From assembly GCA_023897205.1 (NCBI GenBank), contig JAHWDD010000001.1, forward strand, positions 6,944,001 through 7,008,000: a stretch of 64,000 nt of DNA, written 5' to 3'. Position numbers and translations under genes: made by a program. Under the pieces are notes generated by a model. It searched no databases. It was not told where the DNA came from and worked only from the letters and a program-made list of their open reading frames with translations. Origin of the DNA: Exophiala sp. HKRS030. Its lineage: Eukaryota > Ascomycota > Eurotiomycetes > Chaetothyriales > Herpotrichiellaceae. This document shows positions 42,503 through 53,637 of the stretch, in pieces (the first letter of the stretch is position 1; each line of letters begins with the position of its first letter).

Positions 42503-43693
42503 AATGGGAGGGCAGTAATTATTGGAAGGGATAAAAGTGTTGGCCTGGTCATGGAAGGTCTCCCACTCACCTCGCTGGTGGTCCGTATATCCGGATAGCG
42601 ACTTGGAGGTAGGGATGTCTGCTTTGACGCAAATGTACAAAGGCAAAAGACTAGGGTTAGATGATCTAGTTGGCTTTAGACCATCTCGAGTGCATCATCT
42701 GGTTTGTCAATCACAGATTCACAAGCAATGCTTACTCGGTCCGTATTCTTGTGAGTTTCTCTTCCGTGGATCCGTAGTGTTGAACTTGACCTTGTCGAGC
42801 AAATTTCCTTAGTTACTAAGGACAGGTGATTGGCTGGTGGGTGAGGGAGTCTGGACGGCGGCCCTGGTCGAAGTGGCGGTCAAGACTTGGTGCGGAGGTA
42901 TTTCCACTGCTAATTTATTAGAAAAGATACTTCTTGGTGGGGAACCGCCGGGAACTGGTCGGGAAAATGCAACTAACAAAGCAAGTAAGGCATGCACTGC
43001 AGTGCCGGCGCTGGCATGGCAAGCGCGACTGACTCCTGCTTCAGGCTCTAGATGCTACAGGAAATGCCAGGCGTCAGTTTGTCACCACCACCACCGCCAC
43101 TGCCATCGCTACCGCCACGACTCCTGCTTCTTGCCTCTTCTGCCTCTTCTGCCTCTGCCACTTGCTAAATTAAACAACCGCAACTGCCTCCTTCACTTCC
43201 TCAATCTCTCTGTCTCTGACACTCATTCACTCATATCCCACCTCTGGTCTCCCTCGATCTATGGTCAATTCTCACCACCCGTCATCGACAAGCCCGTGCT
43301 CAGTCTCGTGAGCCCAACATCACTTCTCGTTCCGAACCCGTTGACTCCACCTCGCAAAGTTTGGTGACATCCGCCCGAATTATTGAAAGAACCGAAGCTT
43401 CCCTCTTCTACCTTGGTTCAACCCTGATTCACATTTTCCTCAACCACGAAACCCTCTCCCATATTCCAATCGATCTCTGCCTTCTTGCCAGTGCTGAACT
43501 CGTCTGCGCTGAATCGATTTATTCCGATACGACCTCGAAACCTCTCAACGCCAGATCACCTCCTTACTCATGGGTTTCGCAAGTTGCGCCACTTGCTCGT
43601 GTCTTTGTGGAAGTCTCATGTGCAGCCAATGCAACAGCAGACTATGAAATGGATCGCCCTTGTTCTGTAATAACATAAAACATATACTGCAAG
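42503..43693. other. Intergenic and leader region before LST7
   Basis: A long plus-strand frame at 42837-43367 is Pro/Leu/His-rich, starts without support, and lies in a CT-rich stretch with repeated CTGCCTCTT units (about 43130-43160). I read it as promoter or 5' leader, not a gene. Confidence 0.4.
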
Positions 43694-45419
43694 ATGGATT
43701 TTACTGTGAGTATACCCAATGCAATACATCGCGTCCGCCCATATTCGTGGGTTATCAATCGACTCTTGGTCATATTGCAGGCTTTTGCGCATGACCGCAA
43801 CTCTGCGTCCACCGCATTTTCCTCAAGCATTGGATGATTTTCATGACTGTCCTCTCGACTGACTCTATCAACAGCTTGCGCTCACTCACTTTTGCGAGGC
43901 CCACGGCCCCAAATCCGTTCTCTGCACACAAATCCTCCCTCTACAATGTGCAATCTGCCTGCCATCGTCGCCAGCCTTAAGAGCGCATCAATCTTCCGAA
44001 TCCCTGTCCACAAAGACTCACAATACCACTTTGGGACCCAATTTCTCCCCACATATATCGCCCATTCAATTGCGCAAAACTGACACCAACCTCACCCTAC
44101 CAACTGATTTCTCGGCAGCCTCTACTACAGTAGACTCAGAGACTGAGTCCGAGAGTCCTACCATTGAGAAACATCCATTATTTCAAACTCAGAAGCACGA
44201 GATCAGTCCACAATATCGCTTCGGCAGAGCTCAAGGTGATACATGCGCAAGCTGTAGTTTCAGCGTGCCTGCCAAAGTGGCCGAACAACTTCCAGCAGGA
44301 GCACCTGGAAGTAGAAATGCCGCCAATAAGTCTAACAGCACTGACGCGCCGGTGCTGCGCTCAAGAGAATTTGTCTGTCTCCGAGAAAAGCGGCGAAATG
44401 ACGCCAAAAAGGCCACCCAACCGTCCTCCCTCGGCTCGTCTCTGAGCTCCCACAACTCTCGAACCGCTTCTCATTCTCACTCCCATTCCAGCGCCGGCGA
44501 TTGTCACGACCATACTGTCACTTACTTGACGGCCAAGTCTCCCGAGAGTCCTGAAATCTTTGCCCAATTGCGAGCTTCGGTCATCAGAACTTTATCCTGT
44601 GAATTGCTTCCGCGAGGAATGTCTGACGGTCCTTTCTGCTTTGGCGATTCAACCACCGGCTACACGATAGCCTATGTATTCCGACTCACCGATCCGAAAG
44701 CGCGTGGTCGACGGAGGGCATACGCTTTCGTCGCTCTTGCTGGTACAGACGCCAGTCGTGCCTTCCAAGCTTGTCCCATGTTGTGGGAGGCCTTTGCGAC
44801 CATGGCCAAAGGCATCGAATCGGCAGCACAAAAACATCAAGAAGTTCAACGGAAGCGGGAGGAAGCCGCTTCCCCCGAAGGCAGGCCTCGAAACTACACT
44901 CCTGTTTCATCTTTTCTGACTTCACGTTCCAATGATCCCGATGGTCATCCACGAAGGACAGGGCATGCAACGCCACGGTCTCTAGCCGAAATCGTTGGCG
45001 ACGAGAATATCTTCACGATACTTCATCAATACTTTGTCGCCGTCTTCAAGTGCCTTGGTGAGCAATTTGGTGGGATGCCAATGGCAGACCCGTCTTCGGT
45101 AGACTCAACTTCAAATGAAGAACTGTATACCATGGGGAAAGTCACCCCAGCTAGCACGAAGGATCTCCATCGGAGAAACGGGTCCGAAATACCCGACGTG
45201 GACACAAGACATCTGCAGAAGCTACGTGATGATGACACGACACCAACGCCAAAGTCGACGATTGGATTGCAGAGCGTAGCTGAAGCAATTGCGATCCCTG
45301 ATAAGGATAGCGATGATTTGGATGTCGCCAAAGCGCGGGCAAACAAAGCCTTCAAACTCAATTCGCACTGTGCACCACAAGCAGATTCGACAACCGCCAT
45401 GAGGCAAGTGGTCGTCTAA
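43694..45419 (+). CDS. LST7: Folliculin-like protein Lst7
   Basis: Lst7 (folliculin in animals) acts with Lst4 as a GTPase-activating complex for Rag-type GTPases that signal amino acids to TORC1 at the vacuole. Exon 1 (43694-43705) codes only MDFT; a 169-bp intron follows; exon 2 (43875-45419) starts LALTHFCEAHGPKSVLCTQILP, the hallmark folliculin N-terminus. Total 518 residues. Further marks: the Cys pair in GDTCASCSFSVP, then TYLTAKSPESPEIFAQLRASVIRTLSCELLPRG and GYTIAYVFRLTDPKARGRRRAYAFVAL of the longin domain. The C-terminal ~130 residues are Ser/Asp-rich. I see no clear DENN domain, as expected for short fungal forms. Confidence 0.87.
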
Positions 45420-46566
45420 GATCGAAATTGAAGGTTCGCTGGGAGCCTCTTGATAATATCTCGGAACGCTGTGCCCTCACTATACAACGTTCCTGGTCGT
45501 ACTGGCGTGAATGTCTAAACGGGCACACCCCAGAATGATGAGGCGGCGTCTACTTGACGCTAAGCCAAAGAGCATGAGTTCGGGAAAACCTCGAGTCTCA
45601 TCATTCCAGGAAATCTGGAATTGTCAACAATATTTGTGGAGGCTGTTTGATCGATTTTCATTCATATGACTGAATAACTCGACGTGTGTTCACTATACTT
45701 GCTTATATTATACCCGCTAGACAGTTGGCCGAATTGGTAAAATGAATCTTACCATGGTTTCAAGTCTTTCATATATGGTGCCATTGATAGAGGTGAAGCT
45801 ATCGATGATGAGTCCGCAAGACGATGAGGAACTAGTACAATGATACTGTGAATACATCAAATCTTCCTAACAGTGACCATGCTATCCATGCTATTGAATC
45901 AAGACGATAAGATCCCAAACCTATATCGGACACATTTCTCAATTGTTTGTGCCAATGTCATAGACGTCACAACAGCGTCGCATGCGCGGTTACATCGCAC
46001 TGTCCAACAACAGTACGATAAGTTTGCCAAACAGTTGGGCCTACACAAATGGAGGACATGTGCGCAATCGCAGTCGGACGAAAGGGTCCCTCACGCAGAG
46101 TCACTATCGGCCGGCCAGTTGGAGGAAAGGATACAATATCAGCCGGGTGTTGCGTTTATCAGATCGTTTATCAGATTACAATGGTATTCTTTCCTGCTCT
46201 GAGGCTTCTAACTAGGTATATTGCAGAACGCGAGGGATTCTTGTCGTCCTTTCTGCCCACCAATCATGCGAAATCCGTCAATTGTCACATAGTACCAGTA
46301 CATGGGCCCCGTTCCTCCTAGATTCCAACTATAAACTACGCACGGAAACACCGAAAGACCTGAGGGCATAGACGCGCAAAGAGAGTATTGGGAGGCTTGC
46401 TGTTCCTTGCCGGCTCCTTCATGAACCCTGAGACCATGTATCGCCTGCCTGCTCCAACTTTCCCTTTCATAGACCAGTTGATTGTCTTGTTCTGGTCCAC
46501 CAAGATTGTTTGACGGATGTTTCGAACGAGGAAACCCCGCGGGCTCAGAGCATTGGATCATGGCAT
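45420..46566. other. Tail-to-tail intergenic region
   Basis: No supported gene between LST7 and the metallothionein. A tRNA-like phrase near 45720-45775 was considered and rejected. Confidence 0.4.
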
Positions 46567-46765
46567 TTAATGCTAGAAATGGGTACCATCAGCGTAGTTC
46601 ATGATCACCGTGGAAACCTTGAGGGGAAGCAGCAGTAGTGACAGGGCAATCGAGGCACGGGAGAAGGGGAAGGAACGCTTCTTGACGTACGCCACAGGTG
46701 CTGCAGGAGCACGAGCCAGAGCAGGCTGCGCCATTGCAGCAGTTGCAGCTTCCACAGGGGCCCAT
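46567..46765 (-). CDS. Metallothionein
   Basis: A very small copper/zinc-type thiolate protein. Exon 1 (46691-46765) encodes MGPCGSCNCCNGAACSGSCS followed by CSTCG, with eight cysteines in C-x2-C, C-x-C and C-C patterns over 25 residues. This resembles the 25-26-residue copper metallothionein of Neurospora. A GTACGT 5' splice site directly follows. The best 3' site (TTTCTAG after a GCTGAT branch) leaves exon 2 as His-stop (46567-46572), giving 26 residues. If the intron is retained the frame continues to 58 residues without more clustered cysteines. A second possible 3' site (CTCAAG) would give a longer tail. The cysteine core is secure; the end is uncertain. Confidence 0.75.
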
Positions 46766-49657
46766 GTTTGATAGTCTTGGGGTGATTTGGGAGGGGTTGA
46801 AGGTGGTGTTTAAGTGCTGGAATTGGTTTGAAAGTCGATTGTGACGTCTTGGAATGCCAATTGAATTGCTTATCAGAAGGTCGAGGGAGAACGAAGAGGG
46901 GATGTGGCCCTTGATATAGACAAAAGTCCACCCCTGTCGTGGTCGGTCGACTGATGGCACAGCGGCCGCCGGAACTTGTTGTGTTCATGTATGGAACAGA
47001 ACACACTCACAACAGCCTCTCCGCAAATATCTCAGACCGGACTAAGCATGGTTGTCTGGCTTGCATCGTGTCGAACCATATCGCCATACTATTTGTCGAC
47101 GATATGCGCTGACCAACAGAATCTCACCATTTGTCGACGACATGCATTGGCCACAATGTCTCGCTAGACTTGAAGCCTATTGTTCGTCTCTGCAACGCAG
47201 CGTAGTTCGTCTTCAGAAAGTTCGCTACTGGGGGAGTGGATCTTTCAGTGGGCCAATTGAGATAGGACAACACCGTCCAGGGCTAGACCTTCAGAGAGTC
47301 TACCCATGAGGCAGGAACCTGCACGTAAGTTTCCCCAGGGTAAATAGGTGTTTCTCGACGAATCCATAATGCGTTCAAGTACAAGCATGCCTTCCGTTCG
47401 AAGCTCAGAATCATATCAGTAGAGAGCCCGGCCAAGTCGAAAAGATCTGCGGTCACTTTCAAAAAGTGAGGCACAATCCACCCGACCGTCGAGAATCGTA
47501 GTTTGGGTCATCAATAATGTCGCCGAGATCGCCGTCTTTCGGACTGGCAGTTGATGCATGACTAGCTGATGCACGCTGTCCGTCGTCGATTCGTCGTGCA
47601 GAAGATTGATCAGATGGTTAGACTTGGCAAACTCAACGGGTCAGAAGGTGTTCCCTTGATCACACAAGGGACGTCGGCACTCTGCCTTAGCGACGTGGGA
47701 GGCAGCTAGAATGCGGCGAAGAGCGATTCTCCGTGAACTTTGATCGTGATCCGGTGTTCGCACATGCACATGGTGAACGCATGTGTTTGGTTGCTGGCTG
47801 TGGGCTGTCTTCTTATGCTTTGTGGCACCAACCTTGATGGCAGCACCCGTCACAACTCAAATTCGACCCCACGCTTGTCTTACGCATTAGATTCCACACT
47901 GGCCTCTGACAATCCAATGACCAAACTGCAGATGGTCGGTTGGTCACACGGTAGATGCGGTACCGCGTTGTGCTGTGTAACGTGAGCCAGATAGAAAACA
48001 AAAGCAAAGCAATAGAGTTTGCGCCGCGTGTCATCGGATCACAGGTTATAGCCTGATGATTGCCTGACGGGCGCCTAACACATGCACACATGCGGGCTAT
48101 TTTGATCCAAAACGGGTATGCCGGACTCAATGTACGCTGAAGTTGATATCTTGAAAATTCTCCAAGTGTATGCCTTGAACACCAGGATGTGATGGCCGTG
48201 GGTGGTACGTGTGTTTTCTGACCTTAGCGGATGAGTTGTTCCTTTCGAGCTTACTGCTATGATTGATCAGTATTTGGTCCCATGGATCATGCTTCTGCAA
48301 GTGAATCGTAATTGATGAGGTTGTATTTGGTAGAAGTAAATCCACGGATAACAGAAGCTGCTGGAGTGTACGTGAAGCTCGACATTCGCCCATTTTCTCT
48401 TGAGGGTAAACAATGTAGAGATTGTGTGCATTCGTCTCGCTTTCCAACGAATGCACTTGTCGACAAGGTCGAATCTCAGCAAACTATCGCTGCCATCGAT
48501 ACCAACAATTCGTGTCGAATGGGTGTCTTTTGGCCTAGTGTGTTGGCGTTGAGCAACCCTTGGCTCTCGTGTTAGTGAATCACAGCGGCTGCTCGTGAGA
48601 AGTTGAAAATTTTCTGGAATACATGTCAAATGAGCATGGATCTTCTGCTTGCAGAGGTGCGTCGGTGTCCAGGAGCCTCGAAAGAAAACCAGTATTTCAA
48701 AAGCGACTGTTAGCCAACAAAGTTATAGCTGCTCAAGTTATAGCTGCTCTAGCTCGATTGCATTTGCTTCAATGAGTGCTCAGGATGCCAGAGGATTGCC
48801 GGACTGCAGTCGGATGTAGCTTTGTAACTCATGACGGACATCTCTGATTATGAGACCCAGTCACACGGCCCTCAAAACAATTTCAGAGACTTTTGTGCAG
48901 CACTGATATCTTAGACCAACCGTTATTGGTCTTGAGAATTCCAGATGGCGATGATATGCTGGGACTACCGGCATCGGGGTATGAATATCCTCCATCACTG
49001 AGATCGTCGTGTTCACGCCGCAGAACATGGTGGCAAGTGCTGAGCATGCGATCTTCGCTCGTCACTGATTGACGTCAGAAGGTTGTTCCTCGACAAAAAG
49101 CACTGTTCTTCATATTTGTATCATCGTTACTTCCTTAATTTAGTCTGAACACTAGAAGATCTGCAAGAGTAAGTTGGATTCTGTCCCCAACACCAGCGCC
49201 TACCATGAGTACAGGAGTTTCGTTGCAAGACCGAGATATACCTTCAAACGTGGGAGTCTTTGATACAAGCGGTGCAGAGATGACATCTTCTAAGTCTCTG
49301 ATTACGTCTTTGCTCGATTGCGATAAGGCGGTGTGGTGCAAAAGGCCACGCTTCGTACGAGCTTCAACCGAGGACTAAACTGTACGGCTAAATGTATACG
49401 AGGCGATTCTTCGAGTTACGTGACCAGCATTGCAGGATACACTGGCTTCGTTGGCCAGTGGAGGGCTCTTGCAAGACTGCTCGGGTTCAGGAAATGTTTG
49501 ATGCCCGCACAGGGTCGTGTCCAAGATCTCTGCTGTTCGCAAGTAGCATGCTCAGACGACATGATAAGAAGACAAGGAATAAGAAAGGAGTAAGCTGCTC
49601 TGATTAGGCTCAGGCGTCATCGCCTTGCAGCATCTGGGACTTCATCAAGTTCATCTC
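46766..49657. other. 2.9 kb gene desert
   Basis: It includes the metallothionein upstream region. Short repeats are visible: ATTTGTCGACGA-(T/C)-ATGC near 47092 and 47131, and AGTTATAGCTGCTC twice near 48722-48750. No frame on either strand gives conserved blocks or plausible exon joins. Confidence 0.4.
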
Positions 49658-51690
49658 TCATTTTGCAAGAAAGGCTTGGAAAGCGCTATGGTCAATAACG
49701 ACATTTCCAACAGCTTTGAGCTTCTTGCGACCTTCTTTCTGCTTTTCCAAAAGTTTCCTGCGTCTACTCAGATCGCTGGCGTGCAGTTTGGCGAGGACAT
49801 CTTTGCGGTACGGCTTGAGAGTCTCTCGAGCAACAATCTCCTTCCCAACAGCTGCTTGAATGATGATTTCGAACATCTGTCGATCCACATGCTCCTTGAA
49901 TTTTTCAACCCAGCTCTTGCCCACATACCGAACTTGAGACCTGTGTAGAACGCGGGACACCGCGTCAACTGGCTCCTTGTTGACGAGCAGCTGTAGCTTC
50001 ACGATATTGCTCACTCGCCAATCTGCTTCCTCATAATCCAGTGAGGCATATCCTTTCGTGCTCGATTTAAGTTTACCAAAAAAGTCATCGACTAACTGGG
50101 CCAGTGGCATCTCGTATTTGAGAATAACTTGGGTCGAAGTGAAGTACTCCATGGACTTTTGCTCGCCACGATTTGCTTCACACAGTTCGATGACTTTGCC
50201 AAGATACTCTTCGGGAAGTGTCAGGGTACACAAGACATATGGTTCTCTCAATTCGGCCACGTTTCGACGGCTTGAATCATCCTCCGGGAATTCGTTGGGA
50301 TTGGTGACTATCGTCTCTGTGCCGTCTCTGTACTTCACCTTGAATGGTACTGTGGGAGGGGTAATGATGATGCTCGCGCCATGTTCCTGGCGCAACCGAT
50401 CTTCGAATACGGAACAATGTAGTGTTCCGAGAAACCCAAGTCTGAATCCAGCACCAAGGGCTTGCGAGGCCTCTTTCTGCACAGTGACGCTGCGATCGTT
50501 CAAGACCAGTTGGTTGATGCTGTCTTCAAGATGCTCAAAGTCGCCTTGATCCACAGGAAAAGCAGCTACAAAAACCATCGGCTTGGGCTCTTCGAAGCCA
50601 GGAAGCGGTTGCACCTGCTTCTCAAACCCAACCTTGGTGTATGTATCACCTATCTTGGCTTCCTGACTCTTGCGCATACTAGGGTTGAAATAGACATAGC
50701 CGACTTGTCCAGCACGAAGGACTTGTTGTGGAGTTTGATCTGGATACATAATGCCAACCTCACCAACAATGTATTTGTTGCCAGTCGCAAAGGAGATGAT
50801 TTGATCACCGGCTCTCAAACTTCCTTCAAAGATTCTGACCAACAAGATTACACCTTTATAACTCGAATACCAGGAATCAACCAAGAAGAGTTTCAGTGGT
50901 TTAGTATCGTCTCCTGTTGGTCTGTCACGATGTTAGTCCTTGATTGCCACATGAGCAAAAAGCATTCTTACGCAGGGATCTGTTCAATGACGACAGGGAG
51001 CAGGCTTTCAACGTTCAGTCCAGTTTTCGCTGAAACTAGCACAGCTCGCTTTGGATCCAACTCGAAGCTATCCTTCATCTGTTCCAAAGCTCTTGGAGGG
51101 TCTGCATGTGGCAGATCGACCTTGTTGATGACTGGAATTAAAGTCAATCCCCAGGCAAATGCCTGGTAGAAGTTTGCAACAGTCTGGGCTTGAATGCCTT
51201 GACTCGCATCAACAAGCAGAAGAGCGCCTCCACAACTGGCATAGCTCCTCGAGACCTCGGCTCGGAAATCCACATGCCCAGGCGTGTCGACTAGATGCAG
51301 GAGATAATCCTCGCCCTTGTAGTTGTAGATCATAGAACATGTCTGAGCTTTCACTGTGATACCGCGTTCTCTTTCAACATCCAGTTTATCTAACACTTGT
51401 TTATTTGCGCCTGCTTCAATAGTCCCTGTGAGCTCCAGGAGCCGGTCACTGAGTGTACTTTTGCCATGGTCAACATGAGCAACAATGCAGAAATTTCTGT
51501 ATCGATCGATGGGAATGGCGCTGATCCTTCTCTCAAGGTCGGTAAGAGGTTTGGTTGCGACAGCGAACTGGATGGGAGATGAGGTAAAAGATCGTGAACC
51601 AATCGCAGGTCTAGAAGCGTGATTGAATGCAAAATATGGAGCGCTCAATGCAGCTCTTCGGCGTGCAAAGACCTGCAACCATCGTCGCAT
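49658..51690 (-). CDS. GUF1: Mitochondrial translation factor Guf1 (EF4/LepA)
   Basis: A GTPase of the LepA family that acts on mitochondrial ribosomes at the inner membrane. Exons 50972-51690 and 49658-50921, with a 50-bp intron, give 660 residues, the typical size. The N-terminus is a presequence rich in Arg and Ser ([20 protein letters not shown] ... SRSFTSSP). GTPase motifs are complete: AHVDHGKST (G1), the switch [20 protein letters not shown] (G3), NKVDLPHAD (G4) and VSAKTGLN (G5). The LepA C-terminal region follows with the lysine/arginine-rich end ([29 protein letters not shown]). It diverges from MAD2 over 265 bp, which must serve both promoters. Confidence 0.96.
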
Positions 51691-51955
51691 GAGTTACAAT
51701 ACTGGACGTACCGAGTGATTGTTTATGGGTGGCAGTGTTCCCTAGATCATTCTTGTCTTCGTTGCAGTCGCTGTAGAAAATGAAAATGCAGCCACGGAGC
51801 AAGAAAGTCCGAACCTCCGATAATTCGATACGGGAGATCACAAGTTCAAGAAGTGCCGTCACCCTGTGCTACCAATTGTCAACAACACCACCTCGACTTC
51901 TTACCATCATCGACGTCTATGTGATTTTTGCAGTAACGCCGTCAATTCTTCAAAG

Positions 51956-52967
51956 ATGGCCTCAGACAGAAAAGAAAAGTCTCAAGTGCACAAACTTGCA
52001 CTACGAGGTGTGTTTTGCTCAAGTCGAAACAGCCAAAGACGAGTGCTAACTATTGTGACAGGATCGTCTAAAACAGTTGCAGAGTTTGTATGGAAATGCT
52101 GCAGCTAAGTGAGGCACATTTGGCTAACGTCGCTATAGTTTGAATACTCTATCAACACGATATTGTACGCTCCCATATATATAATGGTTCTTGACGTGAG
52201 AAAGCGGAGAGACTAACATGAGACAGATTTCAGAGAGGCGTTTATCCTGCCGAGGATTTTACACCGTGAGTTGCTCATCTGTGGCGAGCGTGTCCGCTGA
52301 TCTAACGCGTGTCTCAGAGTCAAAAAATATGGCCTCAACATGCTGGGTATGTCTGCTTTGCGGGGACAGCATGATGGAAGAAGTCCTAATTCTTTTGCAG
52401 TCTCCTCTGACGATCAGGTCAAAGCGTACATCAAGAAGATCATGTCACAGTTGAACAAGTGGATGATTGGTGGCAAGATTTCGAAGCTTGTAGTGGTAAT
52501 AACCAGCAAAGAGACCGGCGAGCATGTCGAAAGATGGCAGTTTGATGTTCACATGACGAGCAAGTCGGCAAAGCACCGGTCATCCAAAAAGTCGGCAGAT
52601 AAAGAGAATACAGCACCCGAGTGAGTTGCATCAGAAGCATTTTTTTTAAACATTACAAAGCGACTAACATATGAACAGGGACAACACACCGACGGAGCCT
52701 GAGCCAGAGAAGTCAGAAGCACAAATCCAAGAGGAGATTCAGGCAATTTTCCGACAAGTCACGGCGTCGGTCACGTTCTTACCGGTCCTGGACGGCAACT
52801 GTACCTTCAATGTCCTAGTGTACGCAGATGCAGACTCAGATGTACCAGTCGAATGGGGAGACAGTGACGCGAAGGAGATTAGGAACGGCGAAAAGGTTCA
52901 ATTGCGAAGTTTCAGTACTAGCAATCACAAGGTCGATACGCTCGTGAGCTATCGATTACTGGACTAA
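51956..52967 (+). CDS. MAD2: Spindle assembly checkpoint protein Mad2
   Basis: A HORMA-domain protein that inhibits Cdc20 until all kinetochores attach. Seven exons: 51956-52007, 52062-52087, 52139-52164, 52227-52265, 52318-52346, 52401-52620 and 52679-52967. They total 681 bases and give 226 residues. The joined N-terminus reads LALRGSSKTVAEFFEYSINT then ILFQRGVYPAEDFTPVKKYG and LNMLVSSDDQVKAYIKKIMS, the standard Mad2 core. The C-terminal safety-belt part contains VEWGDSDAKEIRNGEKVQLRSF and ends SYRLLD. Exons 2-5 are only 26-39 bases. A Ser/Lys/Glu-rich insert (SKSAKHRSSKKSADKENT) lies in the loop before the safety belt. Confidence 0.95.
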
Positions 52968-53637
52968 ACATTGGTAGCGGTCGGTGCTAAGCTATGTAAT
53001 CGGACCTCGGCATGTCGCATGGAAGTATTGCCAGGAATTTTATGGCCGGACTCATTGGGCGCAAAGCATCTGTATGACAATGAATGGTGTTGTTCTTGTT
53101 TTCTCAGCAATTGGTCTCCAGCAGGCAAATCAGGGCGGCGCACAGGTTGATTAATGAATGAAAGGGTCACGAAAGGTTTTATGAAAAAATACTGAAAATC
53201 ATGATACAAAATGCTCATCATCATGCTCATCACCATCCTTACTAGCTTTGGACTCTAGTGATCCAAGACTATTGTTCCCAACCTAAGTTTGTGCCCATTC
53301 ACTTCGATATACAGGCGCAGCCTCGGTCAATGTAATTGGTGCATCGGAAGATCTGCAAGGCTACAGGTGGGGAATTGAAATTTGGAGAAATTCATCGTCG
53401 CCCACCCACGCCCACCATCAAAGGTTTCTGTTTGAAGCCCAAGTTTCAAGGCTTGAATTCAGACTTCGTCCAGTTTGCACTCCATAATTCGATAACACCT
53501 ATCTTACAAGGCTCGGCAACCCGGAGAGATTGCGAAAGATACGTCTCCGATCGTGAACCCCTCCTCTCACGCGCTCCGATGCCTACCGGCCTCGCCTCTT
53601 CCTGTTCAAATCCCGACACTGGTCGGTGATCAAAAAA
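52968..53637. other. Intergenic, RPC1 promoter
   Basis: A 670-bp stretch with no supported gene. The plus-strand frame at 53336-53629 lacks conserved content. Confidence 0.4.

Noticed and set aside
42837..43367. 176-codon plus-strand open frame
   Set aside because: Pro/Leu/His-rich translation of a CT-rich tract in the LST7 upstream region. No domain, signal or conserved block.
45715..45780. tRNA-like phrase (GGCCGAATTGGTAAA ... GGTTTCAAGTC)
   Set aside because: The acceptor ends do not pair, the anticodon arm is not formed, and the T-arm is off consensus. It looks like chance.
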